The notes under the pieces: model-generated
What the model was told of the DNA's origin: nothing
What the model saw: the letters and a program-made list of their open reading frames with translations, nothing else
Database searches by the model: none
Assembly (NCBI RefSeq): GCF_030406325.1
Contig: NZ_JAUEQY010000032.1
Location: 62,001-126,000, forward strand
Direction of reading: 5' to 3'
Source of the DNA: Actinomadura sp. DC4
GTDB taxonomy: Bacteria > Actinomycetota > Actinomycetes > Streptosporangiales > Streptosporangiaceae
DNA length: 64,000 nt
Shown here: positions 17,397 through 25,823 of the stretch, in pieces
Position numbering within the stretch: position 1 is the first letter of the stretch
How the letters are laid out: each line of letters begins with the position of its first letter
Position numbers and translations under genes: made by a program

Positions 17397-18592
17397 CGGC
17401 ACTCTCCACTCTCATCGGGGACGTCGACGAGTTCTTTTCCCGGCATCTCGGAAAAGCGGTGCTCCACAGACCGGGTGCCGCGTCGAAGCTCCAGAACCTC
17501 GTCTCGGCCGAGGACATCGACCGGGTTCTCACCGGAAGCGCGCTTCGTACGCCTGGCATCCGGATCGCCAAGGACGGGGCCGTCATCCCGGCGGACCGTT
17601 ACGTGTCGAAATCGACGCTCGGGTACGCGGATCTCGGCGACGTCGTCGACCCGGTCAAGGTCGTCCGGTTCTTCCGCAACGGTGCGACCATCGTGCTGGG
17701 TACGGTCAACCTGCTGCTGCCTCACCTGCACGCGCTCTGCAAGGACATCGAGACGGATCTCGGGCACCCGGTGGACGCGAACATCTATGTCGCGCCGCCG
17801 CACGCGCGTGCCTTCGAAGTCCACTGCGACGCCCAGGACATCATCATCATTCAGATCCACGGCGGGAAGCGGTGGGAGCTGTTCGACGCGATCGCGGCGA
17901 ATCCCGGCGGCGGAAAGGTCGTCTCCGATCCGGGCGCCTCGTCGTCACTGTACGAACTCCAGGAAGGCGACGTGCTGTACGTGCCCCGGGGCATGCCGCA
18001 CCTGGTCCGCACGGCCGACTCGTCATCCATTCACCTGACGATCAGTATCAACACGCTGACCTGGGCCGATCTCCTTCGCGGCATGGTGCTGGAGATCCTC
18101 CGGTCCGACGACTTCGCCGGCGCGTTGCCGCTGGGCCGCGACGTCGCCGAACGGGCCGCGCCGATGGTGAAGAAGCATGCGGACCTGCTCTTCGCGGCGG
18201 TGATCGACCGCGCGGACCCGGAGGCCGTGCACCGGATCGTCTACGGCAGGACCGCGTTCGGCGACGGGCTCCAGACCGGCCTGTTCCAGCAGGCGCTGCT
18301 CGACGCACCGATCGCCCTCGCGGACCGGATCTCGTTGCGGCCGGGAACCTGGCCGGTGACCGACGACGACGAGCGAATAACGGTTGGAGACAGCCGATTC
18401 CGCCTGCCGCAGGAAGCCGCCGAGACGTGTCGCCGCCTGGGGAACGGGCCGATGAGGGTCGGCGATATCTCCGCTGTGGCGGACGAGGCGCTCGAAATCG
18501 CGGCCACGCTGGTCACGCTGGGCCTCTGCACGACCTGTCGCCCCTCGGCCGTGGCCGGACAGGAGTCCGGCCGGCACGGCGAACCGACGTGA
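17393..18592 (+). CDS. JmjC/Cupin_4-type iron/2-oxoglutarate oxygenase
   Basis: The 399-residue protein has the JmjC fold signature: iron ligands His144 and Asp146 in EVHCDAQD, the HGGKRWEL segment and a distal His203 in VPRGMPHLV. The C-terminal part resembles the winged-helix tail of ribosomal-oxygenase-like Cupin_4 proteins. The GTG start overlaps the ABC transporter stop by 4 bases, placing it in the lanA operon. A hydroxylase acting on the lanthipeptide is likely. Asp55 or Asn38 of LanA are possible targets, which is inference. Confidence 0.82.
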   Translation: MTALSTLIGDVDEFFSRHLGKAVLHRPGAASKLQNLVSAEDIDRVLTGSALRTPGIRIAKDGAVIPADRYVSKSTLGYADLGDVVDPVKVVRFFRNGATIVLGTVNLLLPHLHALCKDIETDLGHPVDANIYVAPPHARAFEVHCDAQDIIIIQIHGGKRWELFDAIAANPGGGKVVSDPGASSSLYELQEGDVLYVPRGMPHLVRTADSSSIHLTISINTLTWADLLRGMVLEILRSDDFAGALPLGRDVAERAAPMVKKHADLLFAAVIDRADPEAVHRIVYGRTAFGDGLQTGLFQQALLDAPIALADRISLRPGTWPVTDDDERITVGDSRFRLPQEAAETCRRLGNGPMRVGDISAVADEALEIAATLVTLGLCTTCRPSAVAGQESGRHGEPT

Positions 18593-18682
18593 AGCCGATG
18601 TGAAACGGCGGCTTGTTAACTTCCGTCACAGCGAAGGGCAATGGCAACCGGCTGTTGGCCTCGTGGATGGAAGGAGAAACAG

Positions 18683-18763
18683 ATGGACAAGCTCGAGGTG
18701 ACTTCTCTTCCGGAGATCCCACTCTCAGTGCAGGCGTCGTCGGCCACGGTGTTCAGCGGCTGA
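18683..18763 (+). CDS. 26-codon candidate RiPP precursor
   Basis: ATG 18683 is preceded by AAGGAGA with 6-base spacing and opens a 26-codon frame starting MDKLEVTSLP and ending ASSATVFSG. The next gene, 10 bases after its stop, is an HExxH-motif peptide-modification protein, and an MFS exporter follows. The strong ribosome binding site, the operon position and the Ser/Thr-rich tail fit a minimal precursor peptide. It is very short and has no cysteine, so lanthionine chemistry is excluded. It could also be a translational-coupling leader, but that is less likely given the neighbour's own ribosome binding site. Confidence 0.6.
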   Translation: MDKLEVTSLPEIPLSVQASSATVFSG

Positions 18764-18773
18764 GAGGCATCTG

Positions 18774-19697
18774 ATGGAGCTGCATTGGCAGCCCGATCCG
18801 GCGAGAGCGCGGCTCGAACGTGCCGCGCTCTCCCGTTTTCTCGGGACGCAACTACAAGAACTGTTCGGCTGGGAGCCGCTGGAGCTGGAGCAGGAGCTCG
18901 GGGGAGACCTTGTTCATCCGGTGACGACCTCGATCGCGTACGCGAAAAAGAACGGCGTTTCTCTGTCTCTTCCCAGGCAGGCCATGGTCCGCGCCATCGG
19001 CGAAAGCCGCAGTCGGGCAGAGAAGGGCGTGACGGGCGGATCGTTCGCGGTTGATCTCCTTCCTCTGGACGAGACGGTGATGGCGGCCACCCTCGACCGG
19101 CACGTGGACATGGCACGGCGAATGGGCGACGTAGAGACGATCAGCTTTCACCGGCCCGAAGAAATAGAGCCCGACGACGCCCTCCGCGAGGCTCGCCGGC
19201 TGGTCGGCGACTACTGGCCTGCGATGCTGGCGGAAATGTCGGTCACCCTCTCCTGCCTGACGTTCTTCACCGCAGGGAGGGCAATAGGCTTCGCCGACAT
19301 CTATACCCATGGGCTGATAGCACTCCGGGCGATCGAGCTGACGGCGCCGCTGGCCAAACTGGCAGAGGAGATCGTTCACGAATCCTCCCACGTACGCCTG
19401 AACAGCCTCCTCGCCAGCACGCCCTGCCTCCTCGACGACGGAGGCAAGGTCTATGAGACCCCGCTACGGGAAGATCCGCGCCCCGCGGCCGGTCTGCTCC
19501 ACCAGCTGTTCGTCCTCGCGCGACTCTGCGAATGGCATGACCGACTGGGCGAGCGCGCCATTCCCGAGCGGGTGACGGAAGCGCGCGAAGACTTGATCGC
19601 CGCACACGCCGCCGTCTGCGCCGAGCTTCCGTTGACCGAGGCCGGGCGAGCACTCGTATCAACGATCGAACCCCGCCGAGTACCAGAATCGTCATGA
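18774..19697 (+). CDS. HExxH-motif peptide-modification protein
   Basis: The 307-residue protein carries EEIVHESSHVRLN, with the metal-binding HESSH at residues 202-206, in the setting of the RiPP-associated HEXXH family (TIGR04267-like). My recollection is that some members have been described as iron/2-oxoglutarate peptide hydroxylases rather than proteases; I cannot verify that here. The ATG has GAGAGG upstream. The gene lies between the 26-codon ORF and an exporter whose ATG overlaps its stop. It probably modifies the small peptide and could also act on LanA, whose operon ends just upstream. Confidence 0.75.
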   Translation: MELHWQPDPARARLERAALSRFLGTQLQELFGWEPLELEQELGGDLVHPVTTSIAYAKKNGVSLSLPRQAMVRAIGESRSRAEKGVTGGSFAVDLLPLDETVMAATLDRHVDMARRMGDVETISFHRPEEIEPDDALREARRLVGDYWPAMLAEMSVTLSCLTFFTAGRAIGFADIYTHGLIALRAIELTAPLAKLAEEIVHESSHVRLNSLLASTPCLLDDGGKVYETPLREDPRPAAGLLHQLFVLARLCEWHDRLGERAIPERVTEAREDLIAAHAAVCAELPLTEAGRALVSTIEPRRVPESS

Positions 19698-20908
19698 CCC
19701 TCACCCAGGTCGCGACGGCGGCCAGAACGCCACTACCCCGCGACTTCAAGAAGTGGTTCTGCGGCACGATCATCGCCACAACGGGAAACGTCGCCTTCTC
19801 CGTCACCTTGCAGTGGACGGCGACCACTCACGGTGGGATCGTCGCGGGAGTCGTGCTGGCGTGCGGCACCGTCCCGCAGATGATCCTCCTGCCGATCGGA
19901 GGCGCCGTCGCGGACCGGGTGGGCGTGCGCCGTGTCATGCTCATCACCCTGGTGTCAGAGGTATTGGCGTCACTGAGCCTGGCCGCCGTCGTCGTGGCCG
20001 CGGGCCCGGCCGTGTGGGTGCTGATCTCGTACAGCACGATCATCGGAGCCGGCAACGGCTTCCATCTTCCCGCCACGACCTCGATGGTTCGCAGGCTGGT
20101 AGAAAAGGATCAGCTGCCGCGTGCACACGCCACTCAGAAGGCGGGCCAGCAGATGGCCGCGTTCGCCGGTGCCCCGCTGGGCGGCCTCATGGCGACCGCC
20201 GGCGGCCTCGTGGGAGCGGCGCTCATCAATGCGATGGCCTGCGTCCTGGTCATCGTGACCCTGCTGGGCGTCCGGCCGGCACTGACGCCGCCACCATCAG
20301 AACCGCGGGCAAGCCTGGGCCGCGAGGTCCGGGACGGGATACTGCTCGCGGCACGCGACCCGCTGCTGCGGCCTTCGTTGCTCGTCATGGCCGCGACAGC
20401 CGCGTTCTTCGCCCCCGTGGCGCCCCTGCTCACCCCACTGCTCGTGAGGATGCACCACTGGGAGGCGACCGCGGTCGGGTGGCTCATGGCCTCCCAGGGC
20501 ATGGCCTTCTTCCTTCTGGCGATCCTGATCTCGCGCCGCGGTGCGCTGAGACGTCTGGGGCTCACCTCGGCGGCGGGAATCGCCGCGATGGGCGTGGGAG
20601 TCGGCATCATCGCCCTGACGCCCACCTTGGCCGTCGGGATCGCCGGAGCGTCGGTGGCCGGCCTGGGCTACGGCCTCGCCGCCACCCACCTCACCCCACT
20701 GGTGATCAACGCGTCTCCCCACTCGCATCTGTCTCGCACCGCAGCCGCGATGACCCTCGTTCAAAACCTCAGCGTCGTGATGACGTTCGCGCTGGCCGGA
20801 GGGCTCGCTGAGGCGACCGATCCCGGCACGATCGCCCTGATCGACGGGCTCCTCCTCACCGCCATCGGCATCGCGGCGCTTACTTCCCGTTCCTTCCGGC
20901 GAGCCTGA
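19694..20908 (+). CDS. MFS exporter
   Basis: The 404-residue protein has about 12 hydrophobic helices and the MFS loop GGAVADRVGVRRVML. It resembles the MFS_3-type drug exporters. Its ATG overlaps the stop of the HExxH gene (ATGA). In this position it probably exports the modified peptide or provides self-resistance. The gene ends 64 bases from the convergent oxidoreductase gene, with no clear hairpin in between. Confidence 0.82.
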   Translation: MTLTQVATAARTPLPRDFKKWFCGTIIATTGNVAFSVTLQWTATTHGGIVAGVVLACGTVPQMILLPIGGAVADRVGVRRVMLITLVSEVLASLSLAAVVVAAGPAVWVLISYSTIIGAGNGFHLPATTSMVRRLVEKDQLPRAHATQKAGQQMAAFAGAPLGGLMATAGGLVGAALINAMACVLVIVTLLGVRPALTPPPSEPRASLGREVRDGILLAARDPLLRPSLLVMAATAAFFAPVAPLLTPLLVRMHHWEATAVGWLMASQGMAFFLLAILISRRGALRRLGLTSAAGIAAMGVGVGIIALTPTLAVGIAGASVAGLGYGLAATHLTPLVINASPHSHLSRTAAAMTLVQNLSVVMTFALAGGLAEATDPGTIALIDGLLLTAIGIAALTSRSFRRA

Positions 20909-20972
20909 CCTGTCAGATAAGCCATTTGAACGGACCGTCACCGGACTGATCAGCGAGAACCCCAGAGCCGAC

Positions 20973-21917
20973 TCACGAAAGCTGCGGCAGTACCTCCTCG
21001 GCGACGAGCCGGAGGTGATCCAGGTCGGTCAGGTCGAAGAGTTGAAGGTAGACGCGGTCCGCGCCGGCCTCCTTGAAGGCGTGAAGGTGCTCGGCGACCT
21101 GGGCGGGCGTCCCCGTCGCGCCATTGTCGACATGGCCGTCGAAATCGCCACCGCTCTTTGCGGCGATGGCCTTCTTCCGCTGCGCGATCTCCGCTGAGCC
21201 GGTGCCGCAGCAGAGCGTCACCACGGCGGAAAAGGTCATGTCGGCCGGGTCACGGCCGATCTCCTCGCAGGCGGAGCCGACCCTGTCGTACGCCTCGGCG
21301 CATTCCGCAGGAGACACTCCGTCGGTGTTGTATTCGGCGGCGAACCGCGCGGCCAGGGCCGGCGTGCGCTTCCGTCCCTGGCCGCCGACCAGGATCGGCG
21401 GGTGCGGTGACTGCACCGGCCGTACCAGAGCCGGGTAATCGTGGACCACGTGGTACTGCCCGTGAAACGAGTACGGCTCGCCGGGGCAGGCGGTCCACAG
21501 TCCTGTGATCAGGGCGAGCTGTTCTTCCAGGCGCTGGAACCGTTCCCGGGCCGAGGCCAGCGGGATGTCGAGCGCATGGTGTTCGCCGGCGAACGAACCT
21601 GCGCCCAGTCCGAGTTCGACCCGGCCACCGCTCATCGCGTCGACCTGGGCCACCATGAGGGCCAGGTGCCCGGGGTTGCGGAACGTGGAGCAGGTCATGA
21701 GTGTGCCCAGGCGAATCCGGGAGGTCTCCCTGGCAAGACCGGCGAGTGTTATCCACGCATCCGTCGGCCCTGGCAGGCCGTCGGCATTGCCCTCCCGCTG
21801 CAGGTGATCGGTCCGGAAATAGCCGGTGAAGCCGCATTGCTCGGCGAGCTGCGCCATCGCAAGCTGCTGGTAGTAAGTGGCTCCCTGCTGCGGTTCGGTG
21901 AGGACCCGTAACTCCAT
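20973..21917 (-). CDS. LLM-class (luciferase-like) F420-type oxidoreductase
   Basis: The protein has 314 residues from the ATG at 21917. Family features are MELRVLTEPQQGATYYQQLA, GYFRTDHLQREG, TSRIRLGTLMTCSTFRNPG, RVELGLGAGSFAGEH and PPILVGGQGRKRTPALAA. These are typical of F420-dependent members of the luciferase-like monooxygenase family. A longer frame up to 22184 lacks family similarity. The start codon lies 6 bases after a -10-like TACTCT, so the mRNA is probably leaderless. It is divergent from an aldo/keto reductase, and both may be redox tailoring enzymes of the second cluster. Confidence 0.85.
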   Translation of the reverse strand: MELRVLTEPQQGATYYQQLAMAQLAEQCGFTGYFRTDHLQREGNADGLPGPTDAWITLAGLARETSRIRLGTLMTCSTFRNPGHLALMVAQVDAMSGGRVELGLGAGSFAGEHHALDIPLASARERFQRLEEQLALITGLWTACPGEPYSFHGQYHVVHDYPALVRPVQSPHPPILVGGQGRKRTPALAARFAAEYNTDGVSPAECAEAYDRVGSACEEIGRDPADMTFSAVVTLCCGTGSAEIAQRKKAIAAKSGGDFDGHVDNGATGTPAQVAEHLHAFKEAGADRVYLQLFDLTDLDHLRLVAEEVLPQLS

Positions 21918-21953
21918 ACAAGCAGAGTAACGGTTCACCACTTGACCGTAAAG
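21918..21953 (-). promoter_or_regulatory. Promoter of the LLM oxidoreductase gene (leaderless)
   Basis: On the minus strand TTTACG, 17 bases, then TACTCT (plus-strand 21924-21929) are followed 6 bases later by the ATG at 21917. This spacing puts the transcription start at or next to the start codon, so the message would be leaderless. Confidence 0.45.
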
Positions 21954-22112
21954 AATGCGGTAAGTTCTGATACGTCGCCAGGAAACCGTCCTCGCCCGCC
22001 GGGATGGAAGAGGAGGACTTCGGCCCCGATCACCTATTCGATACACCGGAACGGCACGTCCGTTGTGGTGTTGATCGGCCTTTCCGTCCCCACTCCGAAG
22101 AAAGGTGCACCC

Positions 22113-23114
22113 ATGGAATACCGTCACCTCGGCCGAAGCGGCCTGAAAGTCAGTGAGATAATTTACGGGAACTTCCTCACGCATGGTTCACAAATCGAGG
22201 AAGACGCCGCGCTCGGCTGCGTCGCGACCGCCCTCGATGAGGGCATCACCACCTTCGACACCGCGGACGAATACGCGGAGACCAGGGCCGAGGAGGTACT
22301 CGGCAGAGCGCTGCATGGCGTACGCCGTGAATCCGTCGAGATCTGCACCAAGGTCTACTGGCCGACCGGCTCCGGGGCCAACGACCGCGGCCTTTCCCGC
22401 AAGCACATCATGGAGTCCGTGAACGCGTCGCTCAGGCGACTGCAAACCGACTATGTGGACCTTTACCAGGCTCATGCATTTGATCACGAGACGCCGCTTG
22501 AGGAGACACTCCGGGCCTTTGACGACCTGATCAGGCAGGGCAAGGTGCTCTATGTGGGCGTCTCGGAGTGGCGGGCCGAGGAGATCGCGGCGGCACTGAA
22601 GATCGCTGGCGAGCTGGGCCTGGACCGGATCGTCTCCAACCAGCCGGAGTACAACATGATCTGGCGGGTCATCGAGTCCGAGGTCGTGCCGCTGTGCGAG
22701 AGGGAAGGAATCAGCCAGATCGTCTGGGCGCCGATCGCGCAGGGCACGCTCACCGGCAAATACCTGCCCGGCGCCGCGCCGCCTGCCGGCTCACGGGCCA
22801 CCGACGACCGCGGCGGCTCAGAGTGCATTGCGGAGTATCTGACCCACGACATCCTCAGCCGAGTACAGCTGCTGCGACCGGTCGCCGAGGAGGCGGGACT
22901 GACTCTGGCCCAACTCGCCGTGGCGTGGACGCTGCAGAACCCGAATGTCGCCGGCGCGATTGTGGGTGCCAGCCGGCCTGAACAGATCCGGGAGAACGTA
23001 CGGGCCGCCGGGATCCGGCTGGACCAGGAAGCGCTGCGGCGAATAGACGAGATCTTCGCGGGGCAGATCGTCACGGACGGGGCGAAGACCGCCAGCCCGG
23101 CGGTGCGGCCCTGA
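22113..23114 (+). CDS. Aldo/keto reductase
   Basis: The protein has 333 residues from ATG 22113, with GAAAGGTG 7 bases upstream. It is a (beta/alpha)8 aldo/keto reductase of the potassium-channel beta-subunit-like branch: MEYRHLGRSGLKVSEI, TFDTADEYAETRAEEVLGRAL, CTKVYWPTG, DYVDLYQAHAFD, GVSEWRAEEI and QPEYNMIWR. The Asp-Tyr (TADEY), Lys and His (QAHAFD) catalytic residues are visible. It converges on the MFS gene with a 12-base gap. Confidence 0.9.
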   Translation: MEYRHLGRSGLKVSEIIYGNFLTHGSQIEEDAALGCVATALDEGITTFDTADEYAETRAEEVLGRALHGVRRESVEICTKVYWPTGSGANDRGLSRKHIMESVNASLRRLQTDYVDLYQAHAFDHETPLEETLRAFDDLIRQGKVLYVGVSEWRAEEIAAALKIAGELGLDRIVSNQPEYNMIWRVIESEVVPLCEREGISQIVWAPIAQGTLTGKYLPGAAPPAGSRATDDRGGSECIAEYLTHDILSRVQLLRPVAEEAGLTLAQLAVAWTLQNPNVAGAIVGASRPEQIRENVRAAGIRLDQEALRRIDEIFAGQIVTDGAKTASPAVRP

Positions 23115-23126
23115 CCGAACACGCAC

Positions 23127-24365
23127 TCAGACGGATGTCGGGTCCCGGCGGGACCAGTGCTGCCAGCTGAAGAGGATCATCACAGCGGCGATGGGTATCG
23201 CGCCGAACAGCATGGGGGCACGGATTCCCGCGGAGCTCGCCAGCGCGCCGCCGGCCATGGCGCCCACGACCTCCGCGCTGCGGCTGACCGTGAGGTACAG
23301 CCCGGAGACGCGGCCGAGCATCCCCGCGGGTACCTGTCGCTGTCGCATCGTTACCGCCGTGATGTTGAACAGGGCGAAGGCGCCGCTGCTGGTGAACAGC
23401 ATCACTGCGGCGACGACGACGTTGCCGGTGAGGCCGAGCCCGGCCTGGGAGAACGCCATTGCCAGCCCGGCGGTCAGCAGTGTGGGCCAGGACCCGAGGC
23501 GCCGCAGGACACGGGCTCCGGCCGCGCCGATCGCTATCCCGCCGAGTGCTCCAACGACCAGCAGCAAACCGTAGGCACTGGCCCGCTGATGCAGGATCTG
23601 GATCACGTACAGGACGAGCACCGCGAACCAGGCGGCATCCATCGCGCACACTACGGCAGAGGCGATCGTGACGTTCCGCATCTCAGAATGCCGCCACAGC
23701 CACCGCACGCCCTCGCGAAGGTCGCGGCCGATGGCCACCAGGGGTGACACCTGGTCCTGCCCGGCCGGCTTCTGTGACACCGGCTGGAAAACGCTCGGTA
23801 GCGTGAGCAACAAAAGCACGCCGATTCCCAGCGTCCCGGTGTTGATGGCGAAAGGCAGAACAGCGGCCAGGCCGAACAGCCAGCCGCCTGCCGCGGGTCC
23901 CGCCAGTTCGTTACCCACGATCTGCCCGGTGACCACCCGTGCGTTGGCCCATTCGAGGTCGGCGGGCTCGACCAGACGGGGCACGCAAATAATGGCCGCG
24001 GTCCCGCGCAGCGCCGAACCTGTCCCTGTGATGAACGCCGCCAGGTAGATAAGTCCGAGTCCGGCGTGATGCGCAAAGATTGCCACCGCCACACCCGAGA
24101 CGATGACGGCTCGTGCACTGTCCACGATCACCATGAGCAGCCGACTGTCGCTGCGGTCGACAATAACGCCGATCCCCGCGCCCATCAGCAGCCAGGGGAG
24201 TTGCTGGACAGCCGTGACCGCGGCTACCGCCGTTGGTGAGCGGGTGAGCTGGGCGGCAAGAAGGGGAAACGCCGCCAGCCGGATACCGTCGCCGAAATCG
24301 GAAAGAAAGCCCGAGAGCCAGTACCAGGAAAAAGGCTTCGATAATCTGCGTATATACGCAACCAT
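23127..24365 (-). CDS. MFS transporter, paralog of 49638-50882
   Basis: The 412-residue protein has 12 helices and starts with a membrane segment YWLSGFLSDFGDGIRLAAFPLLA that is nearly repeated in the paralog at 49.6 kb. The loop IGVIVDRSDSRLLMVIVDSARA is the MFS_3-type motif. It lies 7 bases after the stop of the ATP-grasp gene in the same operon. The pair probably exports the product or intermediates of the second cluster. Confidence 0.83.
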   Translation of the reverse strand: MVAYIRRLSKPFSWYWLSGFLSDFGDGIRLAAFPLLAAQLTRSPTAVAAVTAVQQLPWLLMGAGIGVIVDRSDSRLLMVIVDSARAVIVSGVAVAIFAHHAGLGLIYLAAFITGTGSALRGTAAIICVPRLVEPADLEWANARVVTGQIVGNELAGPAAGGWLFGLAAVLPFAINTGTLGIGVLLLLTLPSVFQPVSQKPAGQDQVSPLVAIGRDLREGVRWLWRHSEMRNVTIASAVVCAMDAAWFAVLVLYVIQILHQRASAYGLLLVVGALGGIAIGAAGARVLRRLGSWPTLLTAGLAMAFSQAGLGLTGNVVVAAVMLFTSSGAFALFNITAVTMRQRQVPAGMLGRVSGLYLTVSRSAEVVGAMAGGALASSAGIRAPMLFGAIPIAAVMILFSWQHWSRRDPTSV

Positions 24366-24372
24366 CTCGGCA

Positions 24373-25734
24373 TTATGCCACGGCGGGTGCCCACCCGCCG
24401 CCCCATGACGCGCGGAACCGGACGCCGATTATTCCGGGTGCCGCTCCCGATCGCATCCGTACCCACATGCCGGCATATTTTCCGTCTACCTGAAAAATCC
24501 CGACGACCGGTTGCCAGGGTGAGACGGCCACCCGGCCCTCGTCGAGCGAGGGAAACAGGACGGGGCCGGGCACGATGAGGTCCTGGACGACGTGTGTCCG
24601 ATCCTCGCGGGCCGCCTGCTCGGCGGAACTCCAGAAGACCCGCGCCGGTGTGCTGACACCGAGCACGACACCCGCGCCGGAGGAGCCGATGGTCGGCTTG
24701 AGGACGAGTTCGCCGTGATCGCGGCCGCGTAGCTCATCGAGGCCGAGGCAGGGACCGTGCCGTCCGGCACCCTCGCCGTCCAGCAGCCAGGTGGGCGGGA
24801 CCAGGGAGGCCACCACCTCTGAAGCCTCCGGATCGAGCAGCCCGCGCCTCCGCGCGTCATGCAGCATCGCGAACGCCGCCTTGCCCGCCAGCCACTCATC
24901 GCGGAACGTGGATATCAAGACGGTCGCGCCGTCGGCAGCGGCCTCCAGCACCGGCATGGCCGACGCGGGATCGGTGGGGATGTCTTCGAGAAGAAAGGCG
25001 CGATGGACCACATGGATCGGACGCCGGCCGTGCCAGAGTCGTCCGTCCCGGTAGCGGACCTCTCGGTGATGGCAGAGCACCGCATCGAACCCGTGCGCCT
25101 GATAGAAGTCGGCGATTCTCCGCTGTTCTGCCTCTTGGGCGTCCCCGACTCCTTGCCAATCCATCACGGCCACGGCGGGCCGGTCGTCAATGGCAAGGCC
25201 CGCACAACGCTCGGTGGCGGCGCCGGCGAGCATGCTGAGGGGCGAAACGTTGGACAGGCGATGCTCCGCCAGGAAATCGGCGACCAGCGGGTAACGGCGG
25301 ACGACATCGTCATAGTCCTCGACGATGAGCCCGCCGGCCCCGCCGGTCAGGTTGATCTCTCCCATGCGCCAGCCGGCCGGCTCGTGCAGGAAATCGCTCC
25401 GGGCCAGCCGCACGCTCAGCGGTATGTCCTCCTCGACGAAGGGTGCGATGGCCTGCTGCACACGCAGCTCCCGTACGGCCGTCTCCAGATCGCCGAAGAC
25501 CAGCCGCGGCAGAGCGGCGAGTCCCGCGGTGAGAACGTCGGTCCCGCGGCACATCTGGGCGTGGTCATCCGCGTCGACCAGGAAAGGGACCGTAGCCACT
25601 CCCGCCGACGGAAAATACGCGCCCACGACTTTCTGCAGTTCCGCACTCAAGTCCTGAAGGACGGGCGCCGCCGCAGGCCGGCAAGCGGCCAGGTAGTCGA
25701 CCAATGCAGCGTTCAGCCGCACTTTGTTCTCCAT
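24373..25734 (-). CDS. ATP-grasp-like ligase
   Basis: The 453-residue protein has a glycine-rich nucleotide-binding segment ELVLKPTIGSSGAGVVLG, an acidic EINLTGGAGG segment and HVVQDLIVPGP. These fit the ATP-grasp fold, possibly a circularly permuted type in the glutathionylspermidine-synthase-like group. ATP-grasp ligases activate a carboxylate as acyl phosphate and join it to an amine. It sits between an isopenicillin-N-synthase-like oxygenase and an MFS gene in one operon. The substrate is unknown and the assignment to subtype is uncertain. Confidence 0.6.
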   Translation of the reverse strand: MENKVRLNAALVDYLAACRPAAAPVLQDLSAELQKVVGAYFPSAGVATVPFLVDADDHAQMCRGTDVLTAGLAALPRLVFGDLETAVRELRVQQAIAPFVEEDIPLSVRLARSDFLHEPAGWRMGEINLTGGAGGLIVEDYDDVVRRYPLVADFLAEHRLSNVSPLSMLAGAATERCAGLAIDDRPAVAVMDWQGVGDAQEAEQRRIADFYQAHGFDAVLCHHREVRYRDGRLWHGRRPIHVVHRAFLLEDIPTDPASAMPVLEAAADGATVLISTFRDEWLAGKAAFAMLHDARRRGLLDPEASEVVASLVPPTWLLDGEGAGRHGPCLGLDELRGRDHGELVLKPTIGSSGAGVVLGVSTPARVFWSSAEQAAREDRTHVVQDLIVPGPVLFPSLDEGRVAVSPWQPVVGIFQVDGKYAGMWVRMRSGAAPGIIGVRFRASWGGGWAPAVA

Positions 25735-25823
25735 TCCTGTCGGTCTGCGCCGGCCACCGCCTCGGCCGGCCGCTCCCGGTTCGCCAGGGCACGTACGTCT
25801 CGGCCTGGCGCGGCTCGAGCCCG

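Noticed and set aside
15063-17402. 779-codon minus-strand frame over the lanC2 and lanT genes
   Set aside because: It is antisense to LanC zinc motifs and ABC transporter Walker motifs and has shadow-type composition.
18683-18763. 26-codon ORF as a plain translational-coupling leader
   Set aside because: The downstream HExxH gene has its own GAGAGG site and does not overlap the ORF, so coupling is not needed; a precursor role fits the context better.
24363-24385. CATAAT 6 bases before the MFS start at 24365 as a leaderless promoter
   Set aside because: The gene is only 7 bases after the ATP-grasp stop, so it is probably expressed from the operon promoter; the hexamer overlaps coding sequence.
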